From Leptobrachium leishanense (Eukaryota > Chordata > Amphibia > Anura > Megophryidae): DNA of 64,000 nt. The stretch's first letter is position 1. Every line of letters starts with the position of its first letter. The DNA is taken from the NCBI GenBank assembly GCA_009667805.1, contig RXON01001523.1, positions 23,902 through 87,901 on the forward strand. Reading direction: 5' to 3'. Shown one piece after another: positions 11,960 to 20,984 of the stretch. A model generated the notes under the pieces. It was given only the letters and a program-made list of their open reading frames with translations, was not told the DNA's origin and made no database searches. The translations under genes were made by a program, and so were the position numbers.

Positions 11960-11964
11960 GTCGT

Positions 11965-12633
11965 TGTCATGCCCCAACCCTTGGCGCCTGCCGTAGCTAG
12001 TCTGGGAGACTGTTTGCATCCACTCAAGGGTTAACTTTTGCTCTGGATACCTGAGTGATTGCTTAAAGCCTGGTCACACCCTTTCCTCTACGATCTGGCA
12101 TTGTTCAAACTTGCATTGCTTCTGAGAGGATCCCCTTCCTGAGCTCCTGCACATCTCTGCAAGCCTGATCCGGTTGCTGCTGTTTATTTTCCTGGACTGT
12201 TCCTTCTAGCATCCAGTTTCTGAAGTATACCACTGTATTGGTTCCAGGTACCATTCTGCTACCAGAGATTGCTTATTCCTCTATTGCTGTGCACTCCATT
12301 CTGCAGTACCTGGAGAGACCACTGGATTACTGTGCTACTCATTCACCATATCTGCTGTACCAAAGACCTGTGTGTTATTCAGCTGTACCCATTCATCGCT
12401 GTGTCCTGCATATTGCATTATCTGGACTTTCATATTGCCACAGATCACTTGTGCTTATTGCTTTACAACCTGCTGTTTCAAGCCCTGTGTGTTCATCTGC
12501 CACAGTTCCAATATATCCCTATTTACCTGCTTCATTGTATCCAGTGTCTTCATTAACCTGTTCAACCCCAGCGCCTGGGATTTATACTGCACTTTGGGTC
12601 CCACCTCGGCTCATGCCTGGTGCCACCCTGACA
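11965..12633 (+). repeat. 5' LTR of gag-only element
   Basis: 669 bp, TG...CA ends, same length as its partner at 13957. Followed directly by taATGCC, so the primer-binding region and start codon nearly coincide. Confidence 0.95.
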
Positions 12634-12635
12634 TA

Positions 12636-13883
12636 ATGCCAGATCCTCATACCAGGCCCGTGGGGAAACTACCTGCGCTGGAAGACATTGTTTATAAGCT
12701 GCTCCTTGTGGTAGAAGAAGTGTGGAATCTGATGGACTCATTTTCCAATCCACCTGGCCTTGTCAGGCCCACACCCTGGAGCAGAGAATCACAGCACCCT
12801 ACTGAATCTAATGGTTTTCTACCTCAGTGTAGAGCCCAAGCACCTTCTGTAGAGTCACAGAAAGAAAGACGTAGGAGGCTGAATCTGTGCTACTACTGCG
12901 GGGCGGATTCGCACCAAATAAATTTTTGTCCCATCAGACCAGCCGCTACTGTGCCACGCAAGCCTCCAGCCGCTACTGTGCCACGCAAGCCTCCAGCCGC
13001 TACTGTGCCACGCAAGCCTCCAGCCGCTACTGTGCCACGCAAGCCTCCAGCCGCTACTGTGCCACGCAAGCCTCCAGCCGCTGCCAAGTCTCGCAAGCCT
13101 CCAGCTGCTACTGTGCCACGCCAGACTCCAGCTGCTGACAAGTCACGCAAACCTCCAGCCGATGCCAGGTCTCGCAAACCTCCAGCCAGGCCTCGCAAAC
13201 CTCCAGCCAGGCCTCGCAAGGCCCCTTTTCCCAAGAGGCCTGCGTTCAGTGACGTCTCCTCAGAAGAGGAGAGTATTACGGAAGACTCCATTATTGAGGA
13301 CATGGAGGTAATGCCCCCAGAATCTTCTTTGCCCTTGGAGGACCTGTCTCCTGAAGCGGGAACCATTGATATGGAGTCCAGCTTACCCAGTGACACTGAC
13401 CCTCTGGTACCCATGGAGGTTGCTCCCATCCTGGTAGCCCCCATCATGACTCTCCAGACTGCTAGGCATCCTCATGGTGGTCCTGGGAGACAAATTGGGG
13501 CCCTGATCAAAAAACCTGTATCCAAGTGTGGGTTCTATGGTTGTGACAACCTACCTCGGAATGTTCAAAATTGCCCACCTGAGGGTGTCAAGACTTTTTC
13601 GTTAGCCTCTGATGGCTTCATTGTGCCGGATTCTGAACTTGCTGCTTACGAGCAGCACCTGGCAGTCAAAGTGAAAGAACCATCACCCATCATTGCGGGC
13701 ATCGCCACCTGCACACCCCTCATGTCCTTGCCACCCATCGACAGCCCTATTCCTGAGGGCTGCGTCTGGGCATCTAACGGGACATTAGTCCGGAAAGAGG
13801 ACTTGGAGGTCTTTGAAAAGGCACTGCTTGCCCATGGAGATATGTACAGTGATCTTGACTCAGAGTCTGACAGTTGGTGGTGA
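12636..13883 (+). CDS. Gag-like protein with CCHC knuckle and PRKPP repeats
   Basis: 415 residues, open from the first ATG after the 5' LTR to TGA at 13881-13883. It begins MPDPHTRPVGKL and carries a retroviral-type zinc knuckle CYYCGADSHQINFC (C-x2-C-x4-H-x4-C) around residues 85-100, expected to bind the element RNA. Next comes a basic run of 9-residue repeats (AATVPRKPP, encoded by a 27-bp tandem repeat, about 12940-13200), grading into ARPRKPP. An acidic middle and a C-terminal region with C-x4-C spacing and a DSESDSWW tail follow. No protease or polymerase motif. The frame is also open upstream into the LTR, but the ATG at 12636 is the natural start. Gag identity is inferred from position and knuckle. 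Confidence 0.8.
   Translation: MPDPHTRPVGKLPALEDIVYKLLLVVEEVWNLMDSFSNPPGLVRPTPWSRESQHPTESNGFLPQCRAQAPSVESQKERRRRLNLCYYCGADSHQINFCPIRPAATVPRKPPAATVPRKPPAATVPRKPPAATVPRKPPAATVPRKPPAAAKSRKPPAATVPRQTPAADKSRKPPADARSRKPPARPRKPPARPRKAPFPKRPAFSDVSSEEESITEDSIIEDMEVMPPESSLPLEDLSPEAGTIDMESSLPSDTDPLVPMEVAPILVAPIMTLQTARHPHGGPGRQIGALIKKPVSKCGFYGCDNLPRNVQNCPPEGVKTFSLASDGFIVPDSELAAYEQHLAVKVKEPSPIIAGIATCTPLMSLPPIDSPIPEGCVWASNGTLVRKEDLEVFEKALLAHGDMYSDLDSESDSWW
12942..13215 (+). repeat. 27-bp coding tandem repeat in gag
   Basis: About ten copies of gccgctactgtgccacgcaa gcctcca, the first nearly identical and the last degenerate. Each encodes nine residues rich in Pro, Arg and Lys, so length changes keep the frame. 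Confidence 0.9.
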
Positions 13884-13956
13884 TCTCCTTGCTGCTCATC
13901 TGGTCGAGACTATACGCCCTAGGTGCCCGGAGTGCACCTTGTAAGGAGAGGGGTAC

Positions 13957-14625
13957 TGTCATGCCCCAACCCTTGGCGCCTGCCGTAGCTAGTCTGGGAG
14001 ACTGTTTGCATCCACTCAAGGGTTAACTTTTGCTCTGGATACCTGAGTGATTGCTTAAAGCCTGGTCACGCCCTTTCCTCTACGATCTGGCATTGTTCAA
14101 ACTTGCATTGCTTCTGAGAGGATCCCCTTCCTGAGCTCCTGCACATCTCTGCAAGCCTGATCCGGTTGCTGCTGTTTATTTTCCTGGACTGTTCCTTCTA
14201 GCATCCAGTTTCTGAAGTATACCACTGTATTGGTTCCAGGTACCATTCTGCTACCAGAGATTGCTTATTCCTCTATTGCTGTGCACTCCATTCTGCAGTA
14301 CCTGGAGAGACCACTGGATTACTGTGCTACTCATTCACCATATCTGCTGTACCAAAGACCTGTGTGTTATTCAGCTGTACCCATTCATCGCTGTGTCCTG
14401 CATATTGCATTATCTGGACTTTCATATTGCCACAGATCACTTGTGCTTATTGCTTTACAACCTGCTGTTTCAAGCCCTGTGTGTTCATCTGCCACAGTTC
14501 CAATATATCCCTATTTACCTGCTTCATTGTATCCAGTGTCTTCATTAACCTGTTCAACCCCAGCGCCTGGGATTTATACTGCACTTTGGGTCCCACCTCG
14601 GCTCATGCCTGGTGCCACCCTGACA
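13957..14625 (+). repeat. 3' LTR of gag-only element
   Basis: 669 bp, near-identical to the LTR at 11965-12633; preceded by a purine-rich tract and followed by the gtcgt TSD. Confidence 0.95.
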
Positions 14626-14630
14626 GTCGT

Positions 14631-15289
14631 CACATTTCCTTCACGGCACACTGGGTAACTCTGATTGCAGCTGGGAGGGATCCAGGACGGGGCTCTGTGC
14701 TGGAGCTTGTTCATCCACCACGCCTCTAGAAAGCTGCTTGTATGAGGTCTGTCTGCTCCACCACCACCTCTCCCTCTTCCTCCTCCTCCTCCTTCTCTGT
14801 CTCCGGCGAAGTGGCAGTTAAACTGATGCCTGACAGGGTCTACGCAATGGCTCAAGCAAAAAGAAGCCATACTGTGCTTGAGCTTGGTTTGTTTAGGGGA
14901 CAGGAGCCACACTGGGCCAGAAATTCTGTCAGCTCTGCAGGGCCAGGTGCAGAGATGGTTAGCACCACGCCAGCTTCAGCTGGGAATGATCGTCTGTGAG
15001 AATGGCAGCAACCTCTCCACCCTATGCAAGGGTAAATTGACGCATGTACCATGCCTAGCACACGTCCTAAATCTAGTGGTACAGCGTTTCCTAACCAAGT
15101 ACCCAGGGCTGGCAGAGCTTCTCAGCCTGGCCAGAAAAGTCTGCAGCCACTTCAGACGGTCATTCCCAGCAAGCGTTCGCCTGGCAGAAATTTAAAGAGA
15201 ATGCCACCTTCCCATAATCTGATCTGTGACATGCCCACCAGATGGAACTCGACATTAGCAATGCTGCAGCGGCTGCACAAGCAGCATTG
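14631..15289 (+). pseudogene. hAT transposase copy 1, middle part (disrupted)
   Basis: Continuation of the hAT gene after the LTR insertion, with the motif FTAHWVTL and then a serine-rich stretch absent from copy 2, which has a deletion of about 250 bp here. Several frame changes are needed to follow the protein. In the second catalytic block copy 1 reads GMIVCENGSNL, where copy 2 has CDNGSNL, so the catalytic Asp codon is GAG (14998-15000). The conserved RWNSTLAMLQRL precedes the Gypsy1 junction at 15289. Non-functional. Confidence 0.8.
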
Positions 15290-15879
15290 TGTCACGGTTC
15301 CCGGATCCCACCACGCAGTCCTTAAAGCCCAACACTCCACAGAGCCAAAAAACTACCAACAGAGTAGCCATAAAGGAATCCCTTTCTGTCTGGTCCTTAG
15401 CATTTGGCCAGGTATATGTATACTAGCTAGACAGAAAGAGTTAATCAAAGACAATTTCGTAATACAAAACCAGGTCAGCAACACTGGAGTAGTCAGATGA
15501 GCCAGAATCAGGAATACAGAGTATAGAATAGTCAAATGGAAAAGCTCGGTCAATATCAGAGCAGAAGCGTAGTACAAGGAAATAGTCTAGGGCAACGGAA
15601 GGCAGAATAGTCAGAAAACAAGCAGAGGTCAATAACAGGTTAAATCACAAGAGAATTCAGGTACAAGGAGCTCAGGTATGGATAGCCATGATCTGGCACT
15701 GCTTAGAAGGAACTGTTGGTTTTTAAAAGACCTTCACCAGACCGCGCCCCCCTCTCAAGCCGCGCCTCAAGCAGCCACCTCCCTGCCTGTTTCAATTTAA
15801 ACCGGGCGCTGGTGAGCGAGCAGCATCAGACATGCTGCCTTCAAGCACCCCGGAGAGGCTGGAAGCCCCCAACATTACA
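15290..15879 (-). repeat. Gypsy1 3' LTR
   Basis: 590 bp; plus-strand ends tgtcacgg and aacattaca. Next to it (15880-15958) on the minus strand are the last codons of pol (a frame with HPDRPGGRPATCPVSHL) and a purine tract (gatgggggtac) before the LTR. Confidence 0.9.
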
Positions 15880-15958
15880 GTACCCCCATCTCCACGGGAG
15901 GCCACCAGATGACTAACAGGACAAGTGGCAGGACGACCACCAGGCCGATCGGGGTGCG
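15880..15958 (-). pseudogene. Gypsy1 pol, extreme C-terminal codons
   Basis: A short stretch in a frame of the type found at the end of Gypsy integrases (HPDRPGGRP...RGDGG), ending in a polypurine tract before the 3' LTR. Everything between it and the RT fragment at 39561 is replaced by the PLE. Confidence 0.6.
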
Positions 15959-16164
15959 ATTCTACAACAAATACTTATTATATTTGCAAAACAAGGGCCA
16001 AGGGCTTACTCACTGAGAGGAGAGCCTCCAGGCTCTTTGGGTATCCACAGATGAATTTTTAGGAAAAATTGACAAAAAACACTCCAAGCGCAAAGAAGCA
16101 GGAACGGCAGGATTCAAAAAGCGTATTTATTAAAATAAAATAAAATTCCACAACACGTTTTGAC
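15959..16164 (-). repeat. Inverted partial pseudo-LTR at PLE head
   Basis: Reverse complement of the first part of the adjacent pseudo-LTR (shared phrases: aataaatacgc, aagaagcaggaacggcagga, tccaagcgcaaagaa). With 16165-16400 it could form a hairpin of about 200 bp centred near 16170. Confidence 0.85.
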
Positions 16165-16173
16165 GGAGCACTA

Positions 16174-16213
16174 CCAGCTGATAAAGATGGTGCTCCGTCG
16201 AAACGCGTTCTGG
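16174..16213 (+). ncRNA. Hammerhead-ribozyme-like motif (left, core mutated)
   Basis: Reads CCAG, then CTGATAA, a short stem-loop (GATG...CGTC), GAAAC, a minimal stem III (ACGCGT), then CTGG pairing with the first CCAG. This is the layout of the minimal type I hammerhead known from PLE pseudo-LTRs. The core should be CTGATGA; here G8, the general acid, is A, so cleavage is unlikely. An extra A precedes stem II. The assignment rests on motif order; no folding was run. Confidence 0.6.
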
Positions 16214-16412
16214 AATTTTATTTTATTTTAATAAATACGCTTTTAGAATCCTGCCATTCCTGCTTCTTTGCGCTTGGAGTGGTTTTTGTGAATTTTTCCT
16301 AAAAATTCATCTACGGATACCCCAAGAGCCTGTAGGCTCTCCTCTGAGTGAGTAAGCCCTTGGCCTTTGCTTTGCATATATAATAAGTATTTGTTGTGGA
16401 ATTACACTAGGG

Positions 16413-16548
16413 CAGGGGTCAGCAACCTTGGCTCTACAGATGTTTTGGAACTACATTTCCCATGAGGCTCGTCCAATCTATTAAGTAGCTGAGCATCATG
16501 GGAGATGTAGTTCCAAAACATCTGCAGAGCCAAGGTTGCTGACCACTG
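16413..16548. mobile_element. Palindromic hAT MITE (CAGGGGTCAGCAACC ends)
   Basis: 136-bp near-perfect palindrome from caggggtcagcaaccttggc to its inverse, flanked by the 8-bp TSD cactaggg at 16405-16412 and 16549-16556. The other PLE pseudo-LTR (around 39195-39205) reads cactaggggatt without the insert: a direct empty-site control. Confidence 0.95.
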
Positions 16549-16974
16549 CACTAGGGGATTCTCCCTCTGTTTTATGTTTCCCTTGTATATGGAATATCTG
16601 GAGAAAGAATATTCTAACGGGTTGTATAGGTGCCTGTAAAAGAAGAAAAATACCTGGAAGGCGAATAATACTAGAGCCGGTACCTGGGCTCTTTGTTTGT
16701 CTGTACATTCCACGGAGAATATGTGAACATCCATCTGAATACAGAGACTTTGACAGAGATTGGAGTACGCTGTACCCATTTTTTTGAACTTTTTGGGACT
16801 GTATGGTCTGAATATCTGGTTTCATTGGGGAAACCACAAAGAGGGGACATAGCGACGTCGTAAGGTATCGTGAGGGGGTTGTTGTTTTGGTGTGACGCTC
16901 CACTTTTTCTTTTCTAATATTCAGTTGTGTTGTATAGTAAATTCCCCAAGCAGTGGATATAGCGAACCCTAAAC

Positions 16975-17187
16975 ATGTCTCTCAGGAGTTTCAGAAATAA
17001 CATCGGTAATAGTATAGATACTATCTTTGGTAATGAGGGCCCCCCTAATAAAGAAGGGAGTATAGAAATTGAAACTATAAAACAACCAATGGTAGAACTT
17101 GAAAAGAACCTGGTAAAAGAAATGCGAACTAAATTAGAAATAGTTACATTGGAGAGATATAAGAAAGACAAAATAACCCCTAGGGGT
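16975..17187 (+). pseudogene. PLE ORF, exon-like piece 1 (N-terminus)
   Basis: Starts at ATG 16975 (MSLRSFRNNIGNSIDTIFGN), hydrophilic and Lys/Glu-rich; open until the piggyBac target TTAA at 17188. The protein resumes at 23270. The N-terminal region of PLE proteins is poorly conserved; identity is inferred from continuity with the downstream pieces. Confidence 0.7.
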
Positions 17188-17204
17188 TTAACCCCTTAAG
17201 GACC

Positions 17205-17702
17205 GAGGACGTACCATATACGTCATTGCAGCGGGTCTCTCTTAGACCCGCTGACGTACATGGTACGTCCTGCCGTTTTTTGAGCGCTGGAAGCGATCGG
17301 ATCGCTTCCAGCAGCTCAAACGCCATTGCAGGCTGCCTGGGAGTCCAGGCAGCCGTGCAATGGCGGTTAGAAGTGCCGGGGCACCATGTGATCGCTCCCC
17401 GGGAGCGATCAACATCCGGTTTCACCGGAGAGGTGCCCGGCACTTCTAGAGAGCGCTGGAAGCGATCGGATCGCTTCCAGCTGCTCTGAGTATATTACAA
17501 GGATGCCTCGACATTGAGGCATCCTTGCAATATGCTTACATGCCGCCGGTCCATCCGTGATCGCTCCCCCCGAGCGATCACTTCCGGTAGCGGCAGGAAG
17601 TACTGAGTGCCACGAGGTATCGTGGCACTCAGTACAAAAACGATCACATCAGTGATCAGGTGCTCTGCTGGGTGCCTCGAGGGATCAAGGCACCCAGCAG
17701 AG
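17205..17702. repeat. Train of about ten inverted repeats (hairpins)
   Basis: Consecutive perfect or near-perfect hairpins. Examples of arms: GGACGTACCAT with an inner CAGCGGGTCT; GCTGGAAGCGATC (17286 and again about 17456); CGCCATTGCA plus GGCTGCCTGG; AGAAGTGCCGGG enclosing TGATCGCTCCC; AAGGATGCCTC; TGATCGCTC; TACTGAGTGCCACG; CTCTGCTGGGTGCCT. They tile the first 500 bp of the piggyBac with little spacer. No such train exists at the right end. Confidence 0.85.
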
Positions 17703-17754
17703 TAAAAAAAAGTGAAAAAAAAAGTAAAATAAAAATAAATAAAATAAACTGACG

Positions 17755-17902
17755 ATTAGGGTTAGGGTTAGGGTTAGGGGTAGGGTTAGGGGTAGGGGTA
17801 GGGTTAGGGGTAGGGTTAGGGGTAGGGTTAGGGGTAGGGTTAGGGGTAGGGTTAGGGGTAGGGTTAGGGGTAGGGTTAGGGTTAGGGGTAGGGTTAGGGT
17901 TC
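17755..17902. repeat. Telomere-like (TTAGGG/TTAGGGG) tract
   Basis: About 145 bp of ttaggg and ttagggg/taggggt units in one orientation, inside the piggyBac. Imperfect, so not a chromosome end; potentially G-quadruplex-forming. Confidence 0.9.
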
Positions 17903-18340
17903 TAAGGGCAGGGTCATCTTGGGGCTGAGTGGGATGTTCCTAGCCTGCCTCATCAGAGAGGCAGGCTAGCAACATCCAATCAGAAGTTAGAAAAAATCTA
18001 AATAAAATTTCTAATTTGTCAGGTCAGGTCAATATTTTGTAAATATTGGCTCTGACCTCTGTGATTCTCCCTCCCTCTCCTCACTTGTGTTTTGGTGAGC
18101 GAGAGAGAGAGATCAGATTTGACAGGTTAGAGATTTTAGTGAGATTTAGTGAGATTAGAAAAATTGAGGCAGATTTAGAGAGATTTTAGGGAGATTTAGA
18201 AGAATTGAGGCAGGTTTAGAGGGATTTAGAGAGATTTAGGTGTTTATTTGTATTTTCTTGTGAAACCCAATGGTTCTTCTAAGAACCAACAATCCGCTTA
18301 TATATATATAATAATTATAAAATTTTATAATCTATTATAT

Positions 18341-19070
18341 ATAAAGTCTGAGAGGGTGTACAGCGCCGAGGAGGCATATGCCATCCTGGCGTCAGAATCT
18401 GAGGCATCTGCGTCAGACTCAGACCCTCATTTCGACCCCGCTAACTGCTCAGAGACGTCGCTAGATACATTATCTACGCTGGCTGATGTATCTAGTGATG
18501 TTTCTGATGCAGATCCTGGGTCACCACCTGCCAGCAGGAGACGCACAGCTCCAGCTGAGGAGTGGGTAGTGCCTCATCGCCAGAGGCCAGATATCCCTCC
18601 TTTCACGGCAAATCCTGGCATCAATATTGATGTTGCAGGATTTACCGCCACACAGTTTTTGCAGGTGTTTATGGGGGATGATTTGTTGGGCCACATCGTG
18701 GCCCAATCAAATCTGTATGCCCATCAGCATTGTGCTGCGAAGCCAGACTCCTACTTGGCAAGGCAGCAATGGACCCCGCTAGATGTGCCAGAATTTCTGA
18801 AATTCTGGGCACTTACTATGCTGAGGGCATCATAAAGAAGCCCTCAATTCGCTCCTACTGGAGCAATAGCCCCATCTGCTCTACCCCCATTTACCCCCAA
18901 TCAATGTCACGTAGAAGGTATGAAAACATTTTGCGTTTCATGCACTTCAGTGAAAACAGCCTGTGCCCCCCTAGAGAGCATCCCCAGTTTGACAGGCACC
19001 AGACTTTTACATTTTATTCGTACATTTTTATGTTCTACAATTGGTGCTGTATTTTGCCAAAATCTTTGCA
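18341..19070 (+). pseudogene. piggyBac transposase, N-terminal remnant
   Basis: A DDE transposase of the piggyBac family would cut at TTAA. The frame from about 18341 gives ERVYSAEEAYAILASESE, an acidic N-terminal region usual for PGBD proteins, then VAGFTATQFLQVFMGDDLL and similar conserved helices. The codon where the start is expected reads ATA (18341-18343), so the start appears lost. A frameshift occurs near 18800, after which IIKKPSIRSYWS and RYENILRFMHFSE continue in another frame. Beyond about 19070 it merges into repeat sequence: the catalytic Asp residues and the C-terminal Cys-rich domain are absent. Confidence 0.85.
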
Positions 19071-20740
19071 CACCTATGCATGGAGGGCATGGGTGTACTC
19101 AGGAGATCTTGCAGAAAACAACCTGGAGAGTTTTCATGCAGTAACAAACAACAGTGTCTCCTAAATCACAGTCCAAAACTACTGTGGGCGTAAAAATCTG
19201 AAAATTGAAAAATTACAGCCACACACCTTCTCAAATGTTTTGGGCTAAAACCGTTGCATCCATGGCATCAAAGCACTCCATATGCAATACCTTGGGGTGT
19301 CAGCATAACAAATATAAACAATTTTCTGGCAATAATTCAAACTGGGGTATGCGGTAGACCCAAAACCAAAGATAGGCCTAGCTGAAGAAATAATCTCAAT
19401 TTCAACTCTAATGACAAAGTCATAAAAATTGTATTTGAACCTTCCCAAAATCCGGGCAAACCTATGCATGGGGGGCATGGGTGTACTCAGGAGATCTTGC
19501 AGAAAACAACCTGGAGAGTTTTCATGCAGTAACAAACAACAGTGTCTCCTAAATCACAGTCCAAAACTACTGTGGGCGTAAAAATCTGAAAATTGAAAAA
19601 TTACCGCCACACACCTTCTCAAATGTTTTGGGCTAAAACCGTTGCATCCATGGCATCAAAGCACTCCATATGCAATACCTTGGGGTGTCAACATAACAAA
19701 TATAAACAATTTTCTGGCAATAATTCAAACTGGGGTATGCGGTAGACCCAAATCCAAAGATAGGCCTAGCTGAAGAAATAATCTCAATTTCAACTCTAAT
19801 GACAAAGTCATAAAAATTGTATTTGAACCTTCCCAAAATCCTGGCAAACCTATGCATGGGGGGCATGGGTGTACTCAGGAGATCTTGCAGAAAACAACCT
19901 GGAGAGTTTTCATGCAGTAACAAACAACAGTGTCTCCTAAATCACAGTCCAAAACTACTGTGGGCGTAAAAATCTGAAAATTGAAAAATTACAGCCACAC
20001 ACCTTCTCAAATGTTTTGGGCTAAAACCGTTGCATCCATGGCATCAAAGCACTCCATATGCAATACCTTGGGGTGTCAACATAACAAATATAAACAATTT
20101 TCTGGCAATAATTCAAACTGGGGTATGCGGTAGACCCAAAACCAAAGATAGGCCTAGCTGAAGAAATAATCTCAATTTCAACTCTAATGACAAAGTCATA
20201 AAAATTGTATTTGAACCTTCCCAAAATCCTGGCAAACCTATGCATGGGGGGCATGGGTGTACTCAGGAGATCTTGCAGAAAACAACCTGGAGAGTTTTCA
20301 TGCAGTAACAAACAACAGTGTCTCCTAAATCACAGTCCAAAACTACTGTGGGCGTAAAAATCTGAAAATTGAAAAATTACCGCCACACACCTTCTCAAAT
20401 GTTTTGGGCTAAAACCGTTGCATCCATGGCATCAAAGCACTCCATATGCAATACCTTGGGGTGTCAACATAACAAATATAAACAATTTTCTGGCAATAAT
20501 TCAAACTGGGGTATGCGGTAGACCCAAAACCAAAGATAGGCCTAGCTGAAGAAATAATCTCAATTTCAACTCTAATGACAAAGTCATAAAAATTGTATTT
20601 GAACCTTCCAAAATCCTGGCAAACCTATGCATGGGGGGCATGGGTGTACTCAGGAGATCTTGCAGAAAACAACCTGGAGAGTTTTCATGCAGTAACAAAC
20701 AACAGTGTCTCCTAAATCACAGTCCAAAACTGATGTGGGT
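19068..20740. repeat. 388-bp tandem array (about 4.3 copies)
   Basis: Units start near 19075, 19460, 19848, 20236 and 20624 with cctatgcatggggggcatgg; spacing 388. Near-identical copies (1-3 differences visible). The first unit overlaps the end of the transposase remnant. Confidence 0.95.
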
Positions 20741-20984
20741 GTGAAAATGAAAAATGACCACCAAACAGTATCCAATTTGTTTGGAGCAAACGGATGCATC
20801 CATAGCATAAAAACACTCCATTTACAATACTTTGGGGTGTTAGCTTACCAAATATATGCACGTTCATAAAACTGGGGTATGTAAAAAGGCCCCTAAAAAG
20901 AAGATAAGCAAAGAAGATACTGTATGTCAAATTAGAAAATTGACAAGCACATGTCAAAGATTGGCGTAGCACCCAAAAACAACA

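Larger units (their letters stand above)
11965..14625 (+). mobile_element. Gag-only LTR retrotransposon (non-autonomous)
   Basis: Two 669-bp LTRs (11965-12633 and 13957-14625, each TGTCATGCC...CCCTGACA) flank a 1.3-kb interior with one ORF and a polypurine tract (ggagaggggtac) just before the second LTR. A perfect 5-bp TSD, gtcgt, is at 11960-11964 and 14626-14630, inside the hAT transposase gene. I noticed one difference between the LTRs (cacaccc against cacgccc), so the insertion is recent. No protease, reverse transcriptase or integrase, so it depended on enzymes from another element. Confidence 0.95.
8002..15289 (+). mobile_element. hAT copy 1, 5' part (BED-finger hAT, TAGGGATGAGC ends)
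   Basis: Starts with the terminal repeat TAGGGATGAGCTGTTC, shared with hAT copy 2. It then has about 350 bp of subterminal sequence with GTTCG/CGAAC words, two tandem arrays, and the 5' part of the transposase gene. It is interrupted by an LTR element at 11965-14625 and cut at 15289 by Gypsy1. The gene resumes at 46248, in register with copy 2. The right end near 49609 lacks about 240 bp including the terminal repeat. Confidence 0.85.
16165..16919 (+). repeat. PLE left pseudo-LTR
   Basis: Matches 38965-39559 nearly throughout, apart from the MITE at 16413-16548. Ends cactttttcttttctaat in both copies. Confidence 0.85.

Noticed and set aside
12893..13447. 184-codon minus-strand ORF with GGLRG repeats
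   Set aside because: Antisense of the 27-bp coding repeat in gag.
17755..17902. Telomere end
   Set aside because: Imperfect units inside a piggyBac with sequence on both sides; not a chromosome end.
19245..20311. Three identical 96-codon minus-strand ORFs
   Set aside because: Produced by the 388-bp tandem array; same frame in each unit, no domain.
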